From positions 68,953,916 through 69,017,915 of the forward strand of contig CM049315.1 in NCBI GenBank assembly GCA_026874595.1: a stretch of DNA of 64,000 nt. The letters are read 5' to 3'. Below are positions 48,337-60,247 of the stretch, piece after piece; position 1 is the first letter of the stretch; the number at the start of each line of letters is the position of its first letter. The notes beneath the pieces were generated by a model. That model searched no databases and was not told the origin of the DNA. It saw only the letters and a program-made list of their open reading frames with translations. The DNA comes from Sipunculus nudus (taxonomy: Eukaryota > Annelida > Sipuncula > Golfingiida > Sipunculidae). A program made the position numbers and the translations under genes.

Positions 48337-50800
48337 TTAAAAAGATAATTTTTTTATCATATTTGATATAGATTAGTAGTGTATAACTTGAATACATATA
48401 TAGAAAAAGTCTCGAAGAAGAAGAATAAGCACACGCACCAATAAAATACGCAATAACAATGCTTAATACAAACTTTATTCTTACAAACAACGGAATCTGC
48501 AGTACAATCGGCCATTTTATTCAAGACTACAAGCGGATAAAAGGATTACACTCAATAAAAACTGACACGCGATTTGCTTGTTCATTTCGGTTCATCAAGG
48601 TCAGTTGTCCATTTCAGGCCACACCTGCTACAATGAAATTAACAAACCATTGTTTTTAACACCCGAAACAAAATGTACTGACAGGTCCCTGGCTCCCTGC
48701 GCCACCTACATATCACCACCCGTACTTTTCATTCTCCGCTTGGTGTCGGTAGAGTGGTATTCTTGATTGATGGTGGATTATTACTGTGAATGAGGACATA
48801 TTTGCCGTAATCTATATTTGTATGCCACAAAAATAAATAATACATGCATGTTTGAATATTGACTATACCCCTGGCATATATACTATTAGTTAATCTGCCG
48901 TCACTCGCTGGCAGTATATACCTCAAACATAATAAAGCACGTACGGAAACGTCAAGGCAACACGAACGAATAACAAAACATGTAAAATCGATGCCAAGAA
49001 AGTTACACAACCAAAAATAGAAATAACAGCACCCAGGCTTCTTGCTTCTTGAATAAAACAAATACCGCTCTGTCTTCATTCAAATAGAGGTACAGGACCA
49101 GGGCCAAGCTGTCGGCATGCTGCTGGCTGGGGTGTTCAGGCCCTTATTACGGAATGGGCGTTATCGCTGCTGCTCTGCTGGTTCGTCTGACTTCTCGTCG
49201 TGACCTCGGTGCTGGGTGTTCTGGAGCTAACCTGGGGAGGCGTCTTGGGCCTCTTTGCGCTTGGCTTGCTGTGACATCTACAAATACATTCACAAACTTC
49301 GCCTCTATTTCCTCTTAAATATTTGGAAGCCATATATATCTGGAAACAAAATATTTCTTAACTTGTGTAGTTGTTGAGGGAGTCGATGCGGCCCGGCTTG
49401 CTGTAGTGTACGTGATCGGCTCGAGCCCCAACTCCACTTTTTGTTCGAAATTCGTTTAGATTGATGTAATTTGAAAACGCGACTTTCACTGTCCAAGTAC
49501 CCCCAACACGAACACCTTATATGCATGATAACATATAGGGCCTGGAAATACATCCATCAAACCTGTAGGGAAGACAGCAGTTCGTTTGAGCTACAACTCT
49601 GGCGGGAAAAAAACGCAACAGACAGGTTCAGGATAAAAAAATAGAGGATAAATGAATATTAAATAAAAAACAAGAATATAAACCCTTACCTTTGTACCTC
49701 TATTATCGCCATATATAAACAGCTGTCTCAACAGGAATAACCCCCCCCCCCCCACATGAGCCCCTTCCCCAAATACTCGCCCACAACTTTTATAACACCC
49801 CCCTCCATTTTTAGCCCCCTTAAATAATTAACACCCCCTTCAAAATAAATCAAACATCCTACTGGTATTCATTTGAATAAGAAGACAACTGCCAGTAGGA
49901 TGTGTGAAACTTTTACAGAATGCAATAGCAGATGACCTGGTTCTACGACCTCCTGTGCAGCAGAAATGGCCATTTTCACCAGGTATGGGCCGATACCTTG
50001 GACTCACAGGGGCCTAAAATATGCGGTATTGGTTGTGAACTTTTTGTTTATGCTAGAAAAAGTAAGAACTGTCGGGATATACTTTAGAAAGAAATCGGGT
50101 CAGGTTGGTTTAAATGTAAAGACCTGTCTCCCGGCCGGCACACGGGCCACGCCCACCCACTGCATGGGGAGACCCCAGGGGCTGGTTTGCCAGTGAAACA
50201 CCCTATGGACTTTCCATAGGACGACGTCAGCCCGCACAATTTTCATTTCGTCCTCGCTTTCAAGAAACAAAAAAAAGGACAAAAAAGTGATCAATACTGT
50301 TAAGAAAATTAAGACATTCAATCATTAAATTTATTTTTTCACTTTCATGTCACTTTATAATTAAGATAAATCCATGGTTGCAATAAATGATGCGATTGAG
50401 ATAAGGTTAACCTAACTGAAGATAGACACAGCTAAACCCATATGCGTGATAAAAATAAGAGGCAATCTCGTGCCAATACTGGTCCGAATATTTACCACAT
50501 TCACTGCATTAATGTTGCCAGCCATTTTTGGATTGTAAATTAAATTCGTACTTCTATTTATTTAGTTTCATAATGCATGTGGCCATCTTACCCTTGAGCT
50601 GCACTGGGGCCAGTTTTGTCTCAGCCAGTGGGGTTTACGTTCATCCCCGCTCGTGTGTGTTATTTTGTGTGTTTTTTTTCACGACATAACTCAAACGATA
50701 ATGAACGGAATCTCATGAGAAATATTAAGGGCATTTCGGGAATGGTCAAATGAAGAATCGACTAGATTTTTTGTGTGGACCCGGTATATTACCCGGATAC
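46429..50800. repeat. Tandem unit 2 of 3 (4.37 kb)
   Basis: Near-identical to units 1 and 3. It lacks the palindrome centre: the sequence joins AATGTAATCAT directly to ATTTTATCTTGTC near 47280. Private differences include CGCAATAACAATG near 48451 and CTGGCATATATA near 48872. C run at 49741-49753 is 13 long. Confidence 0.96.
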
Positions 50801-51794
50801 AATTGTGAAGTTGATTTTTACGGTTTACGGATTTCATATATACTCAATATACCTGGTATGTGAAATGTAAATAAGTCCTTTTTGACTTATTAAACTTATT
50901 TTATTTTTTTTTTCTATACAATCGGCTCTCTCTCTCCCTCCCTCCCTCCCTCCCTCCTCTCTCTCTCTCTCATTCTCTCTCTCTCTCTATATATATATAC
51001 GTGTATGTGTGTGAATAGACTGAAAGCCCCGGGATATATGGGTTATTCTACGAAAAAACGACCCATTTCAGCAGGTACAACATCTGAAAAATAACTTATC
51101 ATAATATTTATTTTATAGAGTTTCACATAGAAATAAGAAATTTAAACTATAAAAAATTAATTTCAGCAGAGAACTTTATTTAATGAAAAGTTATAGTTTT
51201 CGCTATTTTAATGTCCTATGTGAATCATCAATTTCAACACCGTTACAGACTTAAAGCAATGCTTGGAAATTATTTTGAAAGATTGAGCTGGACATTTTCA
51301 TGCCAATTTCATGGTCCCACATAATTAATTTAGAAAAAATAAAAAAGGCTCACCTGTACGATGTATTTTATTATAAAAATATATTTTAACCCTGTAAAAT
51401 GCACATTTTTAATTTTATGAGTTATGTTTTAATCCTAAAACAAAATACAACCGCAACCCACAGAAGGTATAATACAACAAATAGAAGGAAAATTTAGCAA
51501 TCTACCTCGGTAAATAAAAAATTCAGGAGATAAAAGCATTTTCTAATATGTTTCAAGTCATTTTTTTCTTGAAATTATGTCTTTTTTCAAAATATAACGG
51601 TGTTGAAAAAGGATAACGGTGCTGAATTACAATGTAATCATATTTTATCTTGTCAAACAAGAACCTCTGATAGACATGTATTACTAATGACATTAATAGT
51701 ATCCACAGGCTGAGCCATTCTAAAACAGCGCTGGAAATATATCCCAAGACTTTCAGCTTTTCGCACACACATACACACACATATATATTAATAA

Positions 51795-51845
<51 letters not shown>

Positions 51846-52674
51846 GATAGAGAGAGGGTAAAAGAGAGACGATTATGTAGTAGAGAGTTTAAATGAAAAA
51901 AAAAGGACCTATTTACATTTCATTATACCAGGTATATTAAGTATACATAAAATACAATGTAGTCTGCTTAAATTATTACGGCATCTTTCAATATTTCGCT
52001 CTGAAACCGTTTGCTTACTGCTGTATACAAGTAGACAAAAACTTGCCAATGGCGCGATCAATGACGAACAACAAACAGCGCTCACGCCACCCGGTGGCCG
52101 TAAAAATCAACTTCACAAATCAAGGTTTTCAAAGATTTCTGTTTCTTCATTTTCTTTCATGTTTCTTCTCCATTTTTTATTGTCGCGTATGATAGACTAA
52201 GCTCTTGTTTCTAGCCACGCGGTCTTGTTATAGTAAACATCAAAGGTGCATTGTGTTTACTCACACACAGAATGACGTATAAAATCGGTTACCAGTAGAT
52301 ATTAAGCCCATGTATCGGCATGGATTTCCTGCAGAGTTTCGTATTCAGCCAAAATGAGTTAATAACGTGAACCTTGAGTGTCAATATAAAAGTGTCTGTA
52401 ATACAGAGATGCCCGTAAGGAGAGGTTCCTTATTCATACATTATGAAACGAAGTGCTTGATCCCAACAGCTGAACATGCCGTTTATAGTAGGGCGAGTGA
52501 CACTGTGCGTTATGTCATACATCTTGTTCTAATGCAGATCAATTTTGGAATATAGGAAACCTTCCCAACATATATCCATTCTCAATTAACTAAAATATAA
52601 TATGTCGTACGTGCGAGATAAATAATTTATTTTTCTTTTACCAGGTGGCAGCATTACGCTCCGTAGCAACATAC

Positions 52675-52707
<33 letters not shown>

Positions 52708-55175
52708 TTAAAAAGATAATTTTTTTATCATATTTGATATAGATTAGTAGTGTATAACTTGAATACATATATAGAAAAAGTCTCGAAGAAGAAGAATAAG
52801 CACACGCACCAATAAAATACGCAAGAACAATGCTTAATACAAACTTTATTCTTACAAACAACGGAATCTGCAGTACAATCGGCCATTTTATTCAAGACTA
52901 CAAGCGGATAAAAGGATTACACTCAATAAAAACTGACACGCGATTTGCTTGTTCATTTCGGTTCATCAAGGTCAGTTGTCCATTTCAGGCCACACCTGCT
53001 ACAATGAAATTAACAAACCATTGTTTTTAACACCCGAAACAAAATGTACTGACAGGTCCCTGGCTCCCTGCGCCACCTACATATCACCACCCGTACTTTT
53101 CATTCTCCGCTTGGTGTCGGTAGAGTGGTATTCTTGATTGATGGTGGATTATTACTGTGAATGAGGACATATTTGCCGTAATCTATATTTGTATGCCACA
53201 AAAATAAATAATACATGCATGTTTGAATATTGACTATACCCCTGGTATATATACTATTAGTTAATCTGCCGTCACTCGCTGGCAGTATATACCTCAAACA
53301 TAATAAAGCACGTACGGAAACGTCAAGGCAACACGAACGAATAACAAAACATGTAAAATCGATGCCAAGAAAGTTACACAACCAAAAATAGAAATAACAG
53401 CACCCAGGCTTCTTGCTTCTTGAATAAAACAAATACCGCTCTGTCTTCATTCAAATAGAGGTACAGGACCAGGGCCAAGCTGTCGGCATGCTGCTGGCTG
53501 GGGTGTTCAGGCCCTTATTACGGAATGGGCGTTATCGCTGCTGCTCTGCTGGTTCGTCTGACTTCTCGTCGTGACCTCGGTGCTGGGTGTTCTGGAGCTA
53601 ACCTGGGGAGGCGTCTTGGGCCTCTTTGCGCTTGGCTTGCTGTGACATCTACAAATACATTCACAAACTTCGCCTCTATTTCCTCTTAAATATTTGGAAG
53701 CCATATATATCTGGAAACAAAATATTTCTTAACTTGTGTAGTTGTTGAGGGAGTCGATGCGGCCCGGCTTGCTGTAGTGTACGTGATCGGCTCGAGCCCC
53801 AACTCCACTTTTTGTTCGAAATTCGTTTAGATTGATGTAATTTGAAAACGCGACTTTCACTGTCCAAGTACCCCCAACACGAACACCTTATATGCATGAT
53901 AACATATAGGGCCTGGAAATACATCCATCAAACCTGTAGGGAAGACAGCAGTTCGTTTGAGCTACAACTCTGGCGGGAAAAAAACGCAACAGACAGGTTC
54001 AGGATAAAAAAATAGAGGATAAATGAATATTAAATAAAAAACAAGAATATAAACCCTTACCTTTGTACCTCTATTATCGCCATATATAAACAGCTGTCTC
54101 AACAGGAATAACCCCCCCCCCCCCCCCACATGAGCCCCTTCCCCAAATACTCGCCCACAACTTTTATAACACCCCCCTCCATTTTTAGCCCCCTTAAATA
54201 ATTAACACCCCCTTCAAAATAAATCAAACATCCTACTGGTATTCATTTGAATAAGAAGACAACTGCCAGTAGGATGTGTGAAACTTTTACAGAATGCAAT
54301 AGCAGATGACCTGGTTCTACGACCTCCTGTGCAGCAGAAATGGCCATTTTCACCAGGTATGGGCCGATACCTTGGACTCACAGGGGCCTAAAATATGCGG
54401 TATTGGTTGTGAACTTTTTGTTTATGCTAGAAAAAGTAAGAACTGTCGGGATATACTTTAGAAAGAAATCGGGTCAGGTTGGTTTAAATGTAAAGACCTG
54501 TCTCCCGGCCGGCACACGGGCCACGCCCACCCACTGCATGGGGAGACCCCAGGGGCTGGTTTGCCAGTGAAACACCCTATGGACTTTCCATAGGACGACG
54601 TCAGCCCGCACAATTTTCATTTCGTCCTCGCTTTCAAGAAACAAAAAAAAGGACAAAAAAGTGATCAATACTGTTAAGAAAATTAAGACATTCAATCATT
54701 AAATTTATTTTTTCACTTTCATGTCACTTTATAATTAAGATAAATCCATGGTTGCAATAAATGATGCGATTGAGATAAGGTTAACCTAACTGAAGATAGA
54801 CACAGCTAAACCCATATGCGTGATAAAAATAAGAGGCAATCTCGTGCCAATACTGGTCCGAATATTTACCACATTCACTGCATTAATGTTGCCAGCCATT
54901 TTTGGATTGTAAATTAAATTCGTACTTCTATTTATTTAGTTTCATAATGCATGTGGCCATCTTACCCTTGAGCTGCACTGGGGCCAGTTTTGTCTCAGCC
55001 AGTGGGGTTTACGTTCATCCCCGCTCGTGTGTGTTATTTTGTGTGTTTTTTTTCACAACATAACTCAAACGATAATGAACGGAATCTCATGAGAAATATT
55101 AAGGGCATTTCGGGAATGGTCAAATGAAGAATCGACTAGATTTTTTGTGTGGACCCGGTATATTACCCGGATACA
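50801..55175. repeat. Tandem unit 3 of 3 (4.37 kb)
   Basis: Same structure and same central deletion as unit 2. Private differences include GCTATTTTAATG near 51204, GGTGCATTGTG near 52247 and TTCACAACATAAC near 55054. C run at 54112-54127 is 16 long. The array ends at GGATACA and continues into unrelated GTATCAAGGTCAT. Confidence 0.96.
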
Positions 55176-55264
55176 GTATCAAGGTCATATATATGATCGA
55201 AGAATATTCACAAATGTACAGTCACTTATTCGCGAATTGGTATTCGGGCCGAATAAGATAATTC

Positions 55265-55545
55265 AAACACAGGTTAAGGAGCATCCCACACAAGGAACCC
55301 CCCCCCCCCCCCCCGTCCACTTGACGGAGGCTTGCATTCCTTATAATGTAGATTTCAATTTTCTGATTTTTTAACATTTTTAACATTATCTTGAGGATAA
55401 ATCAACCGGATGTATTGTTGCAGAGTACCATATAATCAATAGTAATCAAATAATTAGCGTCGAGGGAGCAAGGACAGGGCAATCATCCTGAACGTTATTA
55501 ATGCATGAATTAAAATACAGCGACACGATCATGAATGAGCGTCGG
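55265..55545 (+). repeat. Conserved upstream-type block, copy 4 of 4
   Basis: Aligns best with the 23.4 kb block (GAGCATCCCACA, GCTTGC-TTCCTT, TTTTTAACAT) and also with 29.0 and 38.0 kb (AATCAACCGGATGTATTGTTG, ATAGTAATCAAATAATT, GAGGGAGCAAGGAC, GCAATCATCCTGAAC). Contains a C17 run at 55298-55314. No polo-box exons lie beside it. Confidence 0.6.
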
Positions 55546-57595
55546 GAAGTCCTGTATCCATTGTTGCCTCCGCAAAGAGGATATTTTTTGTGTGTGATTG
55601 ATTGATTGATAACCTTTGTTTTTCTCCATGACATCACAGGTAATACAATCAATGGGAAAGATCATGTTGCGAGTTATTTATAAAAAGTAAAATAAGGAAA
55701 ACCACAGTTAAAAAATTAAATAATAATAATAATAATATTAATAATAATAATAATAATAATAACACGTTAGGCTCAGATTAGAGATCACATGAAATCTAAT
55801 CAATTATCGATTTTACAAAATTATAACTTGTTTATATTAAAAGAGCAGATTCTCTGTTAACATTCATACATGAATATTGGAAATCTATACATCATAATAT
55901 ACCATCCAGTATTCATCAGTCCAAGCTTCTATCAAGTTTTTCCCAAAAAGAAAACTAATAAATTCGTGGTTTTAGTTGAATAGGAATGCTGATATTTGAA
56001 CCCCGCAGCTATTAAAAATAACTCCCATAATCGATCCTTTGGATCTTTAGTGTTGTCACAATATAGCAGTGCATGTATAACAGGGAAAAATATACATGGT
56101 TCCACACAGAAAACACAGAAAGTTACCACTAGCATCGGCACTCCCGATTGACAGAAGTATTTTTGACATCCATTTAAATCTTAATAACGGTACCCCATTC
56201 GCAGCTTCCCACATTACGGAAGCCTGAAACAGTCCGGATTTACATGATTGAAAAATGTATATTCAAAATTTACAAAAGAATGGATTAAGTTACGATTCCT
56301 TTTACGTGGTTAGGGTTGCGGCCGCGGTACGGTCGCGGTTAGAGTCGAACATGATATTATGAAGGACCGATTCCTTTTATGCAGTTGGGCTACGTCGGGG
56401 TACTTATCCAACTCGTCATCCGCAAATTTTTTTTTCGGATCATGTAGCGATCGATCCGACAAAAAATCTTATTCGTATGGGGTCGGACGAGGAATCTCAC
56501 TGAATTCAATTTATATACGCCACATATGGGTTTCCCCAGGATTATAACAGTCAGTTAAAGCTCAAATGAAACGATTTGACCGAACACATAATTGGATTAG
56601 CAATGTAATATTACCCCTAAACGTTTGATTACTTGTTCAAAATATTCTTTTAATTATGTATATTTTGAGGTTTTGTACTGTCCAGAAGTGACCGTTGCAT
56701 TCAAATGGCCATTCGGCTGGCCCCGTCGCCTTAATGACCTGTGACGTCAAAGCAGACAAACAGCTCAGTGCCTGGCTGCAGCAGCCCCGGTCACTCACTG
56801 TGTAAACACGCGTGTCACGACTGACTGTCTTTGTTCTTGTCCCGAAATAAACATGCGGTTCTTGATACCTTAAGACATACCTGTTCACTTTGCATGGAAT
56901 ACACTAAATACTATATTTTCATCGTTTATTTTTATAAATGTTTGCAATTTCCACAAAAGAGTAACCGTCTATAAGAATGTGCTGTGAAGACAGTTGGAAG
57001 ATCGTTTAACAACACGGTGTGCGGCTGACATCTATACTATGTACACCCTATAACACTGCGTCACTCAGTCTGCTTTATAAAAACATGACAAGTTCATTTG
57101 AGAGGTTTATACATATTGGCTGTTGTTATATTTTTTTAGTATAAGGGACAACTTTCCAAATATGATTCAAAACATAAATACGTTTTCTTCCCCTGATACG
57201 TTAGTGAGACTTTTCAGGGCAATTCCGCGTCTCGGTATCACGGGAGGGTATGCGTATGTGTTACTATGTGAGCATGTCATCACATGTAACAGAACGAAAT
57301 ACCCGGAAAAGCGGACAAGATAATACCGGGGGGGGGGGGGGAGACAAAAGAACACATTATTGTATCCGCCAAAACAGAGTTTTGCGAATACTTTGTTTTC
57401 AGTCGGATGCCGCCGCCATCACCGCCGCCGCCGCATAGGTTTCAGGAGAACTCCTCCGTAACCACTGGGCGGCATTGTTTTGAAATTCGGGATTATGATT
57501 GGTTTGTAACATGTAAACTGCTGCGCCCTCATTTTTGGTTGACCTCTGACCTTTCCCTTCTGCCCAGCGTCCATTTGTGCATCTGTTTCCACACA
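55546..57595. other. Intergenic, no gene recognised
   Basis: (AAT)n at about 55720-55762, a CRE-like TGACGTCA at about 56741-56748 within a GC-richer stretch, G14 at 57328-57341 and (CCG)-type repeats near 57408-57435. Short open frames show no recognisable domain. Confidence 0.5.
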
Positions 57596-57599
57596 TAAA

Positions 57600-58690
57600 C
57601 CCACATATCTCAGGAACCGTTTGACCGATCAGGCTAAAAATTTTGCACAAATGTAGCCCTTGAACACACTAAAAATGGTGGCGCCACCTGCAACCATTTT
57701 TGCACAGCGTCCATCTGTTCATCTGCCTTTGGATAAAATCACTCATATCTCTGCATTGGTTGGACTTATCCACCTGAAATTTTGCATTGTGTATACATGC
57801 TTGATAGCTTTCTTGATTTTATGACAGGTGGCGCCACCTATATTCACGTTAACGCTGCAGACATCCGAGCTCATATCTCGGGAACCAAAAAGGTGGCATG
57901 TGTATAGATCTGACACAGCTCTTTATCATACGCAAAACTGGTGGCGCCTCCAGCAACCATTTTTGCACAGAGTCCGTCTGTTTGTCTGCCGTGGGATAAA
58001 ATTCATCATATCTCGGCAGTGGTTTGACATATGTACCTAAAATTTGGGAGGTTTATACATCTTGTATAGCTTACTGGATTTTGTGGCAGGTGGCGCCACC
58101 TACATTTATGTTTACGCTGCAGCAACCAGGCTTATATCTCAGGACTCGTTTGCTGTATCCATTGAAAAACTGCTGTGAAAAATAAAAAAAAATAAAAATA
58201 AACTAGAATACGGGTAGTTGAAAAGCGACTACGTGCATCCGCCGAAATCAGAGTGGGATGGGTGAAGTGAGGCATGGATTAAGTGGCAAGGGGAATAGAG
58301 TGAGGTGTGTTGCATATTCACATGGATGTCTGCAGCCGAAATGTGTATGTAGGTTGCGCCACCTACCACAAAATTCAGAAAGCTGTCCAAGTTGTATCCA
58401 TATGGAAAATTTTAGGCAGTTAAGTGACACCATTATTTGTATATGAGTGATTTTATCCCACAGCAGACAGACAGAAGGACGCTGTGCAAAAATGGTGGCA
58501 AGTGGCGCCACCAATCTTGTATACGATTAAGAGCTATGTAAGATCTAAACACCTGCAAAATTTCAGGGGGGTATGTAAAACTGTTCCTAAGATATAATCC
58601 TGAATGTCTGTAGCGTGAACACAAATGTAGGTGGTGCCACCTGCCATAAAACTTTAAAATCGTGTAAAATCAAATATTGCGTTAATGACA
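57600..58690. repeat. Satellite built on the palindrome AGGTGGCGCCACCT, with inverted halves
   Basis: The palindrome or a one- to three-base variant occurs near 57680, 57828, 57938, 58089, 58352, 58496 and 58632, spaced about 110-150 bp apart within each half. Between palindromes are CATATCTCGG, TTTTGCACAGCGTCC and CTGAAATTTTGC-type segments. Up to about 58150 the units read in one direction. From about 58290 they are reverse complements (for example GACGCTGTGCAAAAATGGTG). A diverged copy lies at 4185-4345. Non-coding. Confidence 0.85.
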
Positions 58691-59755
58691 AGGAAACTAA
58701 AGTAATCAAAGGAAGATATACATCTAGTGCTTTATTCGAATGATCAAGAAATTCAGCAAAAAATATGCTTTTGTATGTTAACAAAACTCGCTTTTAAAAC
58801 TTTACAACCCTGGCACTTGAAACTGTCTCAGAATCTGAAACAATGAACCGCATGACCATTATATATTACTCGCTGAGCCATCACGGCCCGTAACCACTGA
58901 TTACACAGGTGGCTACCGGCCAGCCGTGGCTGGGGGAAAACCCAGAGCAGACATCGTTCCCCGCGTATCACCGTTTGTAAGGACAATATTTTCTTCTAAT
59001 CATCATTTCAAGTGGACAAACACTGTCTAAGTGGTATGTTATATGCGCATTTGGTAAGAATATTTTTATTTCATAACAAATACGACATTATAAGACGAAA
59101 TATAAGAATTTAATTGTCATGTGGAATGTCACCAGGTTTCTAGATTCATCTTCTAGGGCTCTCGCACAGTGTAGCGTAGAAAGAGAGCACGGGAGCTAGG
59201 GCTACAACAGTAATAGAAAATGGTTCACAGAGGGTCCATTTTGCGTCGTAAACTGCGATGCGATTACGCTTATTTCGATCTAATCCACTAGAAAGCTAGC
59301 CATATCAGGGATACCGGACCAGAGCTTATGCCGCTGACACTTGAACAGTGACCAGCGCCCGCACGACTGAGTGACCGTGTTTGTCTGGTCTGACGTCACA
59401 CGTTGTACCAGCCCAGCTGCTGGGTGCAGCAGCACTGAGCTCGGCAGATTCCATAAACAGCATGATCTCTGCAATATATTTTGGTTTTATTATTGGTTTT
59501 TAATTAATATGGTCGGACGTCATGTATCAAATGTTAATTTAAGATATATACTACTGAAAAGTTACTTTTTGTGATTTTTGGCCAAATCGTGTCATTTGAG
59601 CTTGAACGCCACAAGGAAAAACATTTCCACCCTGAAAGCATCGATTTAAATTGTTGCCAATTGTCTGTCGATAACTGGTTAATGGTCTGCCCAATACATG
59701 CATCTATTTCGATTCAAGCGGCTGGTTTCCTATCTTTACTACAACTTTCACAATG
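58691..59755. other. Intergenic, no gene recognised
   Basis: Includes a GC-richer block at about 59320-59450 with CTGACGTCAC and an inverted resemblance to 56730-56810. No exon is supported. Confidence 0.45.
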
Positions 59756-59756
59756 C

Positions 59757-59760
<4 letters not shown>

Positions 59761-59850
<90 letters not shown>
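59761..59850. repeat. (TA)n microsatellite at the 3' side of a SINE
   Basis: About 45 uninterrupted TA units. The open frames of alternating Ile-Tyr are artefacts. Confidence 0.96.
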
Positions 59851-59855
<5 letters not shown>

Positions 59856-60084
59856 TATTTATTTTACATGTATTGTCAAATTAGTTATTATAACTTATCG
59901 CGGAACTCTCCATGGTTCAGATTGTGGCGTTCTGTAGACTGTAGAGGTGAAGGAAACCGGAGAACTCCGAGAAAACCACCGGCCTTGGACGGGCGACTAC
60001 AACGCACTCTCATAGCCACGCCGGGGATCGATCCCAGGTCGTAAACGGAGAGAGCCAAGCGTTTCACCTCTCGACTCTCCAGGC

Positions 60085-60088
<4 letters not shown>
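59851..60088 (-). mobile_element. tRNA-derived SINE, same family as 22.1 kb
   Basis: Read on the minus strand the head carries a B-box-like GGGATCGATCCCCGG and the body GGTGGTTTTCTCGGAG, then CTCCGGTTTCCTTCACCTC, then the AT-rich 3' end. Alignment with 22165-22402 is continuous. (TA)n tracts lie on both sides. Confidence 0.85.

Positions 60089-60157
<69 letters not shown>
60089..60157. repeat. (TA)n microsatellite at the 5' side of a SINE
   Basis: About 34 TA units following CAGGCCTCA. Confidence 0.95.
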
Positions 60158-60159
<2 letters not shown>

Positions 60160-60247
60160 TACATAAATGTTATATCACATATACAAACATCGTTTTTATC
60201 CGCAACCGCGTAAAAAGAATTAAGCTTTATCCGGTTTTCCAGGTACC

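Noticed and set aside
41098-55175. Assembly duplication of one 4.4-kb segment
   Set aside because: Not excluded, but each unit has private substitutions and different repeat lengths, and unit 1 has 970 extra bases. True tandem duplication is preferred pending long reads.
5902-60157. Open frames of alternating Ile-Tyr or Ser-Leu (for example 11011-11257, 24322-24579, 37200-37541, 59571-59937)
   Set aside because: Direct translations of TA or CT microsatellites. Only the N-terminal part of 37200-37541 is real, as PLK4-like exon 2.
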